Source of the DNA: Tillandsia leiboldiana | Lineage: Eukaryota; Streptophyta; Magnoliopsida; Poales; Bromeliaceae | Length of the DNA: 64,000 nucleotides | Assembly: GCA_029204045.2 (NCBI GenBank) | Contig: CM055075.1 | Location: 28,318,137 to 28,382,136, forward strand | Direction: 5' to 3' | Shown: positions 39,882 through 51,985 of the stretch, piece after piece | Layout of the letters: each line of letters begins with the position of its first letter | How positions within the stretch are numbered: position 1 is the stretch's first letter | Notes under the pieces: model-generated | The model's database searches: none | What the model saw: only the letters and a program-made list of their open reading frames with translations | Told to the model about the DNA's origin: nothing | Program-made: the position numbers and the translations under genes

Positions 39882-41847
39882 TTCTGCAAAGAGATTTAAA
39901 GTAGCAGATTTAATCATCCCAGTTATTTATGCACAGTAAAGTAGCGTAGACGAATTCAAAATACAAAGAAGGCATATTGACTAGACAAAGTCAAGTTAGC
40001 AAGGGCTACATTGAGAATTTTCAGATTGTTTTTTCTCGTAAGCGCCAACTCCTAAGTAAAATTCTATTCGTTCGAGTGAACTACAATAGATCCAACTTAA
40101 ATGTCTATGGAACTCGATTCACACTTCAAATCATCAAAAATAGGTAGGTCGTTTTGAGAAAAACAACCAACCTTTGATGTTCTTTCGTATATTGGTTTCA
40201 TGCCATCCATATATTAATCCACAGGTAAAAGAGACTAGCCTTTTCTCCTTTCTGTACACTCTCTTGAGCTATTGTATTCCACATATTGACTAATATCTTC
40301 TTTAAGCGAAAGTTTAAGAGAGGTATACTCACAGATTTTGTTGAATGCCACGATATCGCAGCTCTGAATGTAGTCGTTTGCCGGTTCAGCCGTGAGATAG
40401 TCCTCAATGAGGCTATCGACGGAGACCAAATCATCTACGATGGTCATCATGATCTGGAGCTTCTTGATGCCATAGCCAACAGGAACAAGCTTTGCTGCAC
40501 AGCATTCATCAACAAACATCCAACATGTAAGAAATTCCACTTGATAAGAAGAATAAAAGAAAATATTTGAATAAGTTAAACTAAAGGCAAAGGAAAAGGA
40601 GAAAAAGAGAGTGTTACATACAGGCACCCCATAGCAACCCCTCCATCTTCACGCTCCTTACGGCTTCCTCGAGCTTCTGCATGTCTGTTTCATCATCCCA
40701 TGGCTTCACATCAAGTAGAACCGAAGATTTTCCAGCTATTCATAACAATCAGAAAAAATAAATAATTTATCATGCTGTACAGGAAAAAATTTTGAACGCA
40801 AACTCATGATTACTGAGTGAACTTATTCAGAATAATTAGAAATACTACAAAGAAGACTAACATTCTTTCTTCTTTGAAGAGGCTTTGACAGCCGCTGCAC
40901 GCTCCTCAGCTGCCTTCTTTTCCTCTTCTGTCTCTTCACCAAACAGATCTACATCATCATCATCATCTTCTTCTTCAGCTGCTGGAGCCTGAAACAAAAA
41001 AATGACCGAATTAGAGAACGACTGCAAAATCCAGACGATTTCAAATATCTTCCAACAGAAAATGCTAATTTCTTTGCCCATTATAAGAAATGTTCGAAAC
41101 AACCCTAAATGATAAGATTCGTGTGATTGAGCACCACATAAGGGTTTTATAGATCCACACAAGTGCATAGGATTCTCTTCCTAAAATAATAATAATTAAA
41201 ATAAAAAAAAAAAGAATCTTCATCTCTTACAAGTTAGTAGTACCATATTAAAATCAAAAAGATAATTCATAAGACCATGGAGGCAATGCACGGCAACTAT
41301 AAAACGCGTGAAAATACTAAAAAGGAATTACTTAGCCAAATACCTTTGCGTCAGTGACGGGGGGAGTCGCAACCTCCTCAACAACGGGAGCAGAAGATTC
41401 GATCTTGACACCCTTTCCCTCCTCGTTAACACCGCTAAAGATCAAAAGCACACATGAGAGACTATTAAATGAGCACATTGCAAAATATTGGCCCTATAGA
41501 AAGAAATCAAATCACACCAAGAACAAAACGTACCACAGCTTCAACAAAGCCTCAATGTGATTATACCACCTCAACACATTAACATAATCCGAGGAGGGCG
41601 CCGATGGGAGCGCGGCATGCACAGCAAGGTCATCCTTAGACGCTTGGTAGCTGAGACAAAATTACATATAATTGTCTCAATATTTTCCATAAAATTATCC
41701 ATCTTAGAAAAGAAAAAGATAATGTGTAAAGAGGGAGAGACCACTACCAACAAAAACTCACCCAGTGATATAACTGCGTGTTAAGAGGTGGTCATTAAGC
41801 TTTTGAAGGCCAGGTTCCGAGGTAACATTGTAGAAAGTTACAGCCAT
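39882..41847 (-). CDS. translation elongation factor eEF1B beta/delta (EF-1-beta)
   Basis: This is the nucleotide-exchange subunit that recharges eEF1A with GTP in the cytosol. Exons on the minus strand: 41762-41847, 41534-41650, 41344-41434, 40862-40988, 40622-40735, 40333-40494, and 39882-39883 as the last two bases of the stop codon. They give 232 residues. The N-terminal GST-C-like part begins MAVTFYNVTSEPGLQKLNDH. The acidic linker is EEEDDDDDVDLFGEE, and the exchange domain contains KSSVLLDVKPWDDETDM, GYGIKKLQIMMTIVDD and the family end SCDIVAFNKI. The stop TAA is split T|AA by the last intron, whose donor is GTGAGT at 40327-40332. If that intron were retained, the frame would add about 34 unrelated residues. 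Telo-box-like motifs upstream (42463-42470 and near 42605) suit a translation gene. Plant beta and delta forms cannot be told apart here with certainty. Confidence 0.93.
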
Positions 41848-42610
41848 CTCTTCTTAACTAATGAAAAAAATCGCCTACGGAGAAATATACACAAAAACAT
41901 ATGCTCAAATAAAAAATACTCACAAAAATATCATCTTTAATGATACAGGAAATTAATAGCAATCAAACAAACACAAAAAAAAAACTTGAAAAGTTAAAGA
42001 TTATAACTTCTCCAAATCAATTAAGAGAGATAGCAGGATAGAAATAAAGCCTAATTAGTAAAAAAAATCTGTTCTTTCTTAGCTCCCAACGATCTAAATT
42101 TACGGATCTAAGCATGTAACTAAAGATCATAAGCATTAGAAAGGCATAATACCTAAACACTTTAGCTTCTAATTAAAGCGAACTCCTCATAATGGCAAAG
42201 AAATCTAATTTTCCAAATCAATTAAGAGCAGTAATAGCTAAAAAAAACCCTCTTTCCTAGTCCCAACGATCTAAATTTACAGATCGAAGCAAGTAACTAA
42301 AAACAAATATCACAAGCATCAGGAACGCATAAACCCTTAACAATCAATAGATTCATCATAGAAAAAGCCATTGAAAGATCAAAAAACGAGAGCAAATCAA
42401 CAATGAAATTGGGAACCTTTGGATCTCGGAGAAAAAGAGTGCGATCGAGGAGACGATGGAGGTAGGGTTTCGAGGGTGCGAAGAGGAGGATCGAGGAGTG
42501 GCTTCTCATATAGAGGAACGAGTTGGATTTGTTAAGGGGTTTTGGGGGCACCTTTGGGCCGTAGGATCGGGATCGAACGGTGCGTGGGAGGATATTCGAG
42601 GACTTTAGGG
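41848..42610 (-). promoter_or_regulatory. 5' UTR intron and promoter side of eEF1B with telo boxes
   Basis: The stretch between the ATG and about 42420 looks like a leader intron (AT-rich, with no frames). A purine-rich likely first exon lies at about 42415-42500. AAACCCTA on the minus strand at 42463-42470 and CTAACCCTAAA near 42603-42613 are telo-box-type elements common in plant translation genes. Confidence 0.4.
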
Positions 42611-44318
42611 TTAGCGTTCGACCGAATCCGAACCGGCGCTGGATCTTAAACCCGTCCTGAACCGTCCAACCCGGTTCACTGCACTGGGCCGGGCTGGTTT
42701 ATTGAATATGTGAGCTAAATATTAGGCCGGATTTCTTTCGTTCGAACCCAAATCCCAGTGCGGCCCGATAAGAGATTTTATGGGCTTTTTGTACCGGACT
42801 TTTTGAATGTGGCTCAGCACGAAATTATTGCCAGCACCGGGTGTATAATTACGTCCCATACACCACCTATTAAAATTATCTAAATTTATTGGCTAATATA
42901 CAGAAAACCTCCTTCTAAATATTCGATTTTTTATTTTTTTTCTTGCCTTTCAAAAACCTACATTCTACCTTTTTAAAATTTTAGAAAATATTTTCAGATG
43001 GTTACGATATTAATAGAGAGGGTGAAATAATTATTTTATAATCAAAAATTAATATTTAATGTATTAATTTCTGTCATTTTAAGAGTATTTTTTAAATAAA
43101 TTATAAGAAATTGACAGAAAAATAACATAATCATGAGAGAGGGGCGCTAAATACATCAACTTAATTTTTTTAAATGGTAAATATATGGTTTTTTAAAAGT
43201 CGAGAAAAAGAGGAAAAAACTAGATATTTACAACAAAAAAAAAAAAAAAAAAAAAAAAAATCTCTAATTTAGCCAAAAAAAAATTTATGTGTTATATAAT
43301 ATTTAAAGTCCTAGATACTAAAATCATAAATTTTAGACATTATAACTTTTATAAAATTAGCATACTGTTGATTGTAGTAATAAAATTTTCAAGTACTCTA
43401 GTTTGGTACATATAAATCATTTACATATATATACCTTGTTTTAAGATACCAAATATTAAAAAGTAACGATTACCATCTATATAGAAAAGAAAAAAAAATT
43501 AAAATATTTTTTGTAAGGTAAATTTATTTTTGCTTAGAATTTTTGATATATTTGAATATAAATTTAACTATTGTAGTCAAATCTATAGTACAATTATAAC
43601 AGTAGCGGTTGAATTTAAATGCATCAAGTTAATTTGTGCCTAACTACGACTAAAGTATAAGTATAATTATTATATGTAGCCAATTAACTTTTTAAATTTG
43701 GTATGTGTTGAATTTTTGAAGAGAAGAGAAAAGAAAAATAATTCTCGTATATATATTTTATTTATTTTACGATAAAATAAATTTTATTAGTTGTTTCATT
43801 AGTGATAAGTAAAAAAAAAAATTATATTGAAATGGATGGGTTGTACATCCAAAATAGAGCATTTATGGAGGGAAGCACGTGCTGTAGCCGACACGCATCC
43901 CGGCGCGCACTCCTTCCTCAATTTCTGCGTCAAATCGGTCGTCGCCGGGCCATCCGATGCACGCAATCACTCGCACTCAAAGAACTCTTCAAACAACTGG
44001 GAAAATTGGATTTCCAGTCCCTGAGCATTTGCTAAATTTAGGTTAATGTTCAGTAGAGAATAGTTTATTTTCTAATAATAAATAAATAAATAATAATAAG
44101 AAGCATCGAAAACTAACATTTTTTAAAATATAAAAGTTTGAGGACCAAACTAAAGGAGACAAAAAGTTAGGGAGTGGAAGTGAAAATTACTACTAATAAA
44201 ACATGGAAGTCAAAATTCCCTCCCGGCCAATCTCTACTTCCGAGCCGAAGAAGTCGTCGACGTCTTCTTCTTCCACATTCTCAGATCCAGAGAGAGAGAG
44301 AGAGAGCTCCTTTCTCTA
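42611..44318. other. intergenic DNA between divergent eEF1B and TMEM87-like genes
   Basis: Mostly AT-rich, with an A run of about 33 at 43228-43260. A short GC-richer patch at about 43840-44030 is open in two frames, but neither product is recognisable. The last 60 bases or so before 44319 carry a (GA)n run and are the probable 5' UTR of the next gene. Confidence 0.45.
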
Positions 44319-46518
44319 ATGGCGCCGAACCCTTCTCCTCCTCTTCGTCTTCTTCTTCTACTTTTTCTCTGTCTCATGGCGATCGTCTTCTCCGGCGTGG
44401 ATGCGTCGGTCCACGACTACGCCGGGGAGTGGTTCGTGAGCCAAGGCAATGCGTACATCCTCCATGGCGGAAGCGAGGGCCTCCACGCCTCTCCCCACTC
44501 TCGCAACCCCTCCTCCGATCCCGCTCTCGGCTCCTTCATCCGGTACTGTTTAGATCGATCTCTTAAGATCTCTTAATATAATGCGATTAAAATGCTCGTA
44601 GTTGCAGCTGCAGCAGTTGAGTGATTAAGAACAAAGGATGTGTTAGATTTGAGCTACAGAGTTGAGTTTAACTGGTACTCGTTCTTCTCCTGTTTCACTA
44701 TCTCTCCTTTGCTGAATTGAATCAGATTCGAAAAGATCGTCTTCAAGAGGCCAAAGGAAGCCGCCGCGGCTGCTGCAACCAAGGGCGCCGGATCTGTTTC
44801 GATTAGAGCCATTATTTTTGAGGTGGAGGATCGCGAGGCGATCGGCGGCTCAGCCTACGGCGGCCAACGAGCAATTTGCTGCACATCTGATTTGGCGAAA
44901 ATCGGTGCTTGCGCCGAAGGGACGGTTATCTACCGCCCTTCCAACCGCAGCCCCGATTGGCCTCAGGCGTTTTCCGCTTCGTTCACCGCCGGCGATCTCG
45001 AGGCGACTCTACCATCACAAACCATCCAGATTACTAAAACAGGAATGTATAACCTGTACTTCATCTACTGCGATCCGTCGCTCGACGGACTAGTGATACA
45101 AGGAAAGACAATTTGGAAGAACCCAACAGGCTATTTACCGGGGAGGATGGCCCCCCTTATGAATTTCTATGGATTCATGTCTTTAGCCTTTGTTGTACTG
45201 GGAATATGTTGGTTCCACCAATATGCGAGGTTTTGGAAAGAGGTGATGCCGCTTCAGAACTGCATCACACTTGTCATCACATTAGGAATGTTCGAAATGA
45301 CGCTGTGGTACTTCGATTTCGCGGAGTTTAACGAAACGGGTGTCCGACCGGCGGGCACCACTTTCTGGGCAGCCACTTTTGGCGTGGTGAAGCGCACGGT
45401 TTCGCGAGTGCTGATCCTTTTGGTTTCTATGGGATTTGGTGTTGTGAGGCCTACATTGGGTGGCCTCACTTCTAAGGTTGTTTTGCTCGGAGGAACTTTC
45501 TTTTTGGCTTCTGAGGTTTTAGAAGTGGTCGAGAATGTCGGCATTGTAAGCGATCAATCGGGGAAGGCGAAGCTGTTCTTCGTTCTTCCTGTGGCCGTCT
45601 TGGATGCTTCCTTCATTATTTGGATATTCAATTCGCTTGCGAGAACCTTGAGCAAACTTCAGGTACCTGGGCCATACTTAATTTGCTTGCAGAATTTGTC
45701 TTGTCTAGCTCTTAGTTGGAATTTACAATTGAAAATTGTCAATTGGGGTGGTGATTTCTAATCTGTAACAGGCAAGAAGAATGACCGCCAAGCTAGAAAT
45801 ATACAGAAAATTCACAAATGCATTGATCGTAGCTGCTGTTGTATCGCTTGGTTGGATCGCGTACGAGGTAAGATTCACAAAAAAAGAGAGCATCATATGA
45901 CTATAGTTGCTAGAATTCATGAGTTACTAGTTAACTGTCAGAAATAAATGATGCTGCCAACAATTTGAATGGTGGTACTTGCCTGAATAGTTCATAGTCA
46001 TGTTCGGTTCGAAACAACAACGAGAATATATATATACATGTTAATTATCTCCATGCAGATCTACTTCAAGTCCACCGACGTGTACAACGAGCGGTGGCAG
46101 AGCGCGTGGGTCATTCCTGCTTTGTGGCAGTTCATCTCCTTCTCGCTCCTCTGCGTCATCTGTATTCTATGGGCACCATCTCAGAACTCAATGAGGTAAA
46201 ACATTTGATCACTTGTCTAATGCTTCGCCGATCTACTACTTTATGATCTTACATGTTTTAGCATTACCATGGTACATCATTTAGTGCTAGTGTTCTTTAA
46301 ATGGATCTGTAAAATTTATTTCTACAACCAGGTTTGCCTATTCGGACGATGGAAGTGAGGACTTCGATCACGAGGAAACTGGACCGCTGATTAGGCCCGG
46401 GCCGTTTAGCTACAAAGATAGCTTGAGTTACTCGATTTCGCCAGATGCCAAATTGGTACTAAAAACAGATGCTACACTACATAGTCATAGTGATAATGAG
46501 GAAGATAAAAGAGAATGA
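44319..46518 (+). CDS. TMEM87/lung seven-transmembrane-type membrane protein
   Basis: Five exons, 44319-44542, 44726-45662, 45772-45867, 46059-46195 and 46332-46518, give 526 residues. A signal peptide (RLLLLLFLCLMAIVFS) is followed by a lumenal/extracellular domain to about residue 205, then seven hydrophobic segments. The transmembrane part opens with LPGRMAPLMNFYGFMSLAFV and contains CITLVITLGMFEMTLWYFDF and TFWAATFGVVKRTVSRVLIL, matching the Lung_7-TM_R family, TMEM87 branch. Animal TMEM87 acts in Golgi/endosome trafficking; plant members are little studied, and some were listed as candidate GPCRs. The acidic cytosolic tail ends in SHSDNEEDKRE. Exon 2 is long and holds most of the protein. 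GC content is high in exon 1 and falls along the gene, as in monocots. GPR107/108-type members are the main alternative. Confidence 0.88.
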
Positions 46519-46945
46519 GTAAGAAGCATCCTGCAATATGATATGATCTTTCGCGAGAACTAGAACTACACCGAGTTCGCCAATTTTAGTTATAGGAGAT
46601 ATCTAACACTCAACAAAATGGAACATCAAGTTCATCTTTTCGTCGTTCCTCTTTGCTGTACCGAACAGCTTTCTGAATAAATTTCATCTGGATCAGCTAA
46701 GAATGAGACCAAAATGCTTGGCCTTTTTTGTATCTGATGCTTTGTATTTAATTCAACATGGTTTGCTTAGCAATCAACAAAAGAATAAAATCTTACACAG
46801 AAAACAAGATATTTATACTAAACTTTTTGTGTGCCTTATGATCATCATGTTTAAAATTTTAGAGTATATTATACTCTAACTCACAATATTTTTTTTTCTA
46901 GTGTCTATTTAGACCAGCTTCAGAAAAAGTGTATTATTATTATTA

Positions 46946-47417
46946 GGGGCAATTTTCTATATACCCTTAAAAATTTGTCTGTTTTGAGATTGAGTAATTA
47001 CCCCTCTTAGAAAGCTAATATTAAAACTATCCTTCTTACGTTCCAACTTCTTTTAAAATATCCCTGAAGTTAAACTCTGTTAGTGTACCGTTTGGAGCTG
47101 CCGTTATCGGTGTGAAATTACTATTTTGTCCTTTTAAATATACCCTTCTACTATAACCAACTTTTTCTTATGTACCCTTAAAATTTCCAATAGTTTTGGT
47201 TGATAGGGACAAAATAGGTATATCTGATAGTTTTCAACTCCGATTATTATTTAACTCTAGTTTAACCTTAGTTAACTTAACAAAGGGAAACGCTAGGGGT
47301 ATTTTTAATAACGGTGGAACGTATGAAGGGTATATTGAAAAAAAAAAAAAAAAAAAGCAGTAAATCAGATATTTCTTCAGATTTCAAGGGTAAACAGGCA
47401 ATTATCTCTTATTATTA
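46946..47417. mobile_element. possible inverted-repeat MITE
   Basis: CTATCCTTCTTACGTTCC at 47027-47044 is mirrored by GGAACGTATGAAGGGTAT at 47316-47333 (about 15 of 18 paired). The outer parts, GGGGCAATTTTCTATATACC on the left and 'gggtaaacaggcaattatct' on the right, are loosely inverted as well. No clear target duplication is seen. Confidence 0.4.
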
Positions 47418-47429
47418 ATATGTAGCATT

Positions 47430-47750
47430 ATGGGGCGACATAAAATGGGCCTGAGGCCCAAATCGAGCCCAACCCACTCCCTCGTCTGGAGTATCGGACT
47501 CGCGCCATATTTTTACCCGTCCATTTCCCGTGAAAACCCTAACGACCTCCGGTCGCCAACTCGGCAAATGCTAAAATTCGTCGCCGACTCTCCGAACGCT
47601 CGGAGCCTCGTCGCCGACTTCTTCTTCGTCTTCAACCTGGAGGGGCCGCATAATCTCTCCGCGTGCGGCGTTCTTCTTAGACAATGGTTGTGCGGTCGAC
47701 GAGGAGGGGTCGCATGCGACCGCGGCAGATGGGGTAAAATCTATGGATAG
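47430..47750 (+). other. GC-rich open segment, possible first exon of an unrecognised gene
   Basis: An open frame of 106 codons from the ATG at 47430 (internal ATG at 47569) lies in a locally GC-rich block that also contains AAACCCTAACGACC, a telo-box-like leader motif. The composition resembles the first exons of neighbouring genes. The peptide includes FVADSPNARSLVADFFF, and I recognise no domain. A second ATG at 47684 opens a short basic peptide in another frame. I could not connect it to downstream exons; the frame at 49825-50031 is one candidate. It may be a 5' UTR, a lncRNA, or a gene fragment. Confidence 0.25.
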
Positions 47751-48796
47751 TCCCTGAACTCTCCCTGTGTTTCTACTTGGTCGCTGTATTTTAGTATTTT
47801 TACTATCTTCTACCTGAACATTTTAACTTGAGAAGAGAAAGAAAAAAAAAAAATCTGATTTTTTCTCATAAAACAATCATTTTACACCTTGCTACAAGTC
47901 ACTGTCTTAATTGTATAGGGAGTAAATAGCAATATTGGGGTATATAATTGCAAATCATTAATATGCTACATTATGTATTACTATTAATTCGAAACACTGT
48001 GCATTGTTATCTAGTTTGTAAAAGTAGAAGAATTACAAAGTATTGCGTTGTTAGGCGAATTTTAGGCAAATTTAGTTACGCGATTTACGCAAATCGATCA
48101 CCTAAAGCTAAGATGCTAGCACAAGTATGTTTCCTCGGTGTCAAGAATAAGAAGATCACCGCATTTCGAGTCTCGTCGAACGAACTCGGCGTTTAGTTCA
48201 AAATTCATTTCTAATTGATAAGTTTTCGAACTCTCATGCGGTTGGATTATTACTTTGGGTCACGAATATATAGAGCTAGAAATTTCCCTCCCCGGTGATG
48301 TCGTATCTTTGCACGAATTTATGCTCATTCTTGAGGATATATTTCACCCTTCTCTTTTGCATCTCTTTGTTCATTTACTGTATTGACACTCGCGTGTTCC
48401 GTAAAGCTTATATCTATACTCAAATAAGTTCCTTTTAGCATTTAATGGTTTAGCTTAGCATTTGAAGCGCATCATTTGCGACACTTGTCGTGTCCTATTC
48501 GTTATGAGTTATGCTCCTTTTATTTAGGTAGAGACCTACTTCGATTTACGTATCCTTAGACCCTCGTTAAGATGATCGTCGTTTTATTTCTCTTAATGAA
48601 AAACTGTTTCCCAGGAAATTTTGTTTTCCACGTGAAACATCCTTTTTCGCAGATTTTATTTTCTGGATAAAAAATTCGGAAATCCGGAAAAAAGGTTTCC
48701 AGGAGAACTACTTTTCCTAGAGACCAAACAGAAAATACTTTTCCAGCCAGAAAACTGTTTTTTGTAATAATTTTCGGGAAACCAAACACCCCCTTA

Positions 48797-49197
48797 GGGG
48801 CTGTTTGGAAATAGGTTAGAATAGAGAACAGGGGGGATATCCCCCTTGTTCTTCCAAACGCATCTGGAATCAACCGGTATAGCTTGTTCCAGTATAACTA
48901 GAATAAGCTGGAATTACTGTTCTCACTCTTCCCAACTACCCTCTTACTTTTTCCTTAAATACCCTCTCACGTCTACCGAGTCACCCTCTTTCACTTTATT
49001 ATTACATAATAAAGTTGAGGGCAAAAAGGTAATTTACCCCAACTAATACTCTTTATTCATCTTATTCGTCATTATCATACCAAACACAAAATCTCTTATT
49101 CCTGGAACCATCCCAAACGCTTTTTTACACTAGTTCCGTACTTTATACTTATCCCTGGATTAGCTAGTTCTGTCTTAACCCGTTACCAAACGGGCCC
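48797..49197. mobile_element. Tourist-like (PIF/Harbinger-type) MITE with TTA target duplication
   Basis: The left end is GGGGCTGTTTGG and the right end is CCAAACGGGCCC, an imperfect inverted repeat. TTA flanks both sides (48794-48796 and 49198-49200), the target duplication typical of PIF/Harbinger elements. The 401-bp interior has no coding capacity and shares many blocks with the copy at 22072-22558. Confidence 0.8.
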
Positions 49198-50234
49198 TTA
49201 GAGAATTGCCTTTGCGAATGCCTTACGTACTTTGTCGTTCCAAATGAGGAACTTAAGATGTACTTAGTCATCAATCATGTTCAAATTGCTCAACTAGCTT
49301 TGTAGATGCGCGCCAATTGGCGTGTGATGACAAGCTAGTTGAACAATGAGTTTTGTCCATTAACTTTCATGGAGCTACTAATCCGGTGTGTTTGGCAAGT
49401 TTTTTATCAAATTGCCCCTGATTTTGAAGAAATGACCAAATTAATCCCTTTCATTTGAAAAATATTTCCTTACCACATCTTTTTTTCATAAGCTTAATAA
49501 GTTATTACACATTAGTGAACTTTTAATTTGTTAGTTATATTAGCTTTTAACTGTTAATGCCACCCAGTAGTATACTTTTAGCGGATTCATTAAAAAGTAG
49601 AAGTATTTTAGAATTAGGGACTATGTTGGCATCTCTATGAAATTAAAGGGACTAATCTATAATTTAACTCGATCACAAGTTTAAGTTGTTGACCTATCAC
49701 AAGTTTCTATGGGAGGTGGTTCTGCTTATACTGTTACCCTGGGATAGCGCTTTATTTTTTTTTCATAAAAAAGGTTTTTCAATACTACTTATGTAACATC
49801 TTACACGTAACTAATCTCATACTGATGTTGGCGGATCCAAAGCGAGACAGTGACCAATTTTTCCACTGCGTTCTAGAACAGAATCAGTTCTTTGAAGATA
49901 AAAAGGTGCACTGCGCTTTTCTATTTCGCGCAATAATCTGTATATTGTATACAGGATCATTTGCTCACTTGTTGAATTCTATCACTTATCAACTTACCCT
50001 TTTGCTAGCTGTGTCTACTTGTATGCATTGATTCGATCGTCGTGATCATCTTGACTCCTTTTTTTTGAGATCAAGGTAGCATGCTACCGCTTCATTCATT
50101 TGGGAAATGAACTGGGCTAAAAAGTGAGGTAGACTTCAGAGAGAGGGGAAAAAAAAAAAAAAAAAAACTAGATGCTTGAAAGATTCCACAAGTCCCTAAG
50201 TGCGGCAATTGTAGTTTTAGCGATCACATCGTTC

Positions 50235-50281
<47 letters not shown>

Positions 50282-51985
50282 CAACTTGTTCAGTTGTTTG
50301 TCCTCAGCTTTGGTGAATCTCATTAATCATTAAAATACTTATGGTATGTTGGAAGTGAACTCTAGCTTTGCAAGAACAAGCAAGACATCTTTGGTTTGAG
50401 TACATGTACCCCATATCAAGTCTCTTGCTGCCGGAATATTCTTTTTGATGTTGTAATACATAATTGAACATAAACTTGTACCTAGATGGCACATCCTCAG
50501 AATAAAGGACATGATGATCTCATGCAATCATCTACGCTAAACTGATAAACATATGCATGCCAACAAGTATGTCAGTATTCGGTATTTCGGATGTCAGTCT
50601 TGACGCTAATGTGCATATTAACTGCAGATTATGTATGCTTACTTTTGGGAAAGGGCATGGTTGTTAGTTTGATCCTGACCTGATTAGCATTAATCGAAGG
50701 TTTGCCTACGATGGTGCTTTTGTCGGACGGAACTTCAGAATATGACATGTAATTTTGCTTCGAAATATGAATTATGTGGGTCCAGCTTATGTCTCCCATC
50801 CACCCCCTTCCCCTGCTGTATGTCTAGGAGAACTCACATAAATATCGCGATCGATAGAAAGTTTAGCTATTTGAGTAGTTCAGGCCGATTTTTCAGTTTC
50901 CTGTTCAAATTTTTATGTGCATTAGTTCATGTTTTGTCAGTAATTTCTTGCTCTTGTTGGGTTTGCAATTATATAATTCCACAAGTATTAAAGTAGATAT
51001 GGTTAGAGAGTACGTTAAAATAGTTATCGCTACTAGATTCGTTCAGCTCTGTGCTGAATATATAACACTCAGTATGTATGACACATTCAGCAACATTTTT
51101 TTAGGATGAAAAATAAGAACATTATTTTTTTTTTTTCCCTTTCGAATCATGGCAGTTTTATTATCTTATGCTCTGTTTGCCATTATGTACATTTATTTTG
51201 GTTTACTAGAGGCAACTATATTATTGAAGAATGTATTGCATGTTTTCCATCATCGGAAACAATCTTTTTCAGTTAGTGGCTGTATTTAGATAATTTATGG
51301 ATAAATATACTTAAAATGGTTTCTCAGAATGGTCATTAGTTGCATGTTTTCCGCCGAGTCTTTATCTATGTGAGTCAGGTGTGCCCACAATGTATCACTT
51401 TGATACTGAGACTCACTAGCACATCAATAAAAAATAATAATAATAAATTTCGTGAAAAGGATCATGAGAATTTAAATACAGCTTTGGATACACACCCCTT
51501 TGTTTTATACCAGGGATAGCATTTTTAGTCAGCGCGACAAAATCTCGTAGTTCATTGGCATACTTGTACACCTACTTTAGTTCGAACTTTATACATTACT
51601 ATCTTCCATGGCTATGCCCTAAGGTCATGATGCAAATAGTTTGAGCAAGCATTCTCAAGAACCCCAAATTTAAAAAGGAGCTCATATTGTAGTTTTGTTT
51701 TTCTCATTTTAGATTTTTGTTAGTCAACTATCCTTCCATTTAACATAAAGGCTTTAATGTAAATGCTCGTGTTTAATGTGTTTCGTAAACGATAAATCAT
51801 AGGACTAGTGGCATAAATTAATGCTAATATAGATAGTCCGACAAATAGAGTAATAGTTAGCTGCTTTTTTATAATCCATAGCCATTGATAACATGCAATT
51901 CGTGTATTACGGTTCGATACATCCGTTACATCCATCCCTTGTACATCCTAACCGCGCTTTCTCTCCCTTCGCTAACATTGTGTTA
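49198..51985. other. intergenic DNA upstream-distal to nothing recognised
   Basis: It contains a 61-bp imperfect palindrome (49286-49346), an A run at about 50150-50167, a (TA)n tract at about 50240-50279, and AT-rich DNA. A 68-codon frame at 49825-50031 begins LADPKRDSDQFFHC and ends its first block at AAAAAG before a GT, so it could be an exon, but I recognise no family. The last few hundred bases before 51986 are the likely 3' UTR of the SPX gene. Confidence 0.4.
49286..49346. repeat. 61-bp imperfect palindrome (hairpin-capable)
   Basis: The left arm TTGCTCAACTAGCTTTGTAG pairs with the right arm GACAAGCTAGTTGAACAA. Inner segments GCGCGCC and GGCGTGTG continue the pairing around an AATT centre. 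About 24 of 29 arm positions pair. Confidence 0.7.

Larger units (their letters stand above)
46519..48796. other. spacer with an inverted-repeat element and an unrecognised possible transcript
   Basis: The first 300 bases or so should be the 3' UTR of the TMEM87-like gene. Then come the inverted-repeat element at about 46946-47417, a GC-rich segment at 47430-47750, and AT-rich DNA. The 48590-48796 stretch (ends 'tttcgggaaaccaaacaccccc') resembles one end of another hAT- or Harbinger-type MITE, but I could not find its partner end. Confidence 0.45.

Noticed and set aside
40235..40627. eEF1B ending with the extra residues after KICEY
   Set aside because: That tail is intron read-through; the donor GTGAGT and the split TAA stop give the normal family C terminus.
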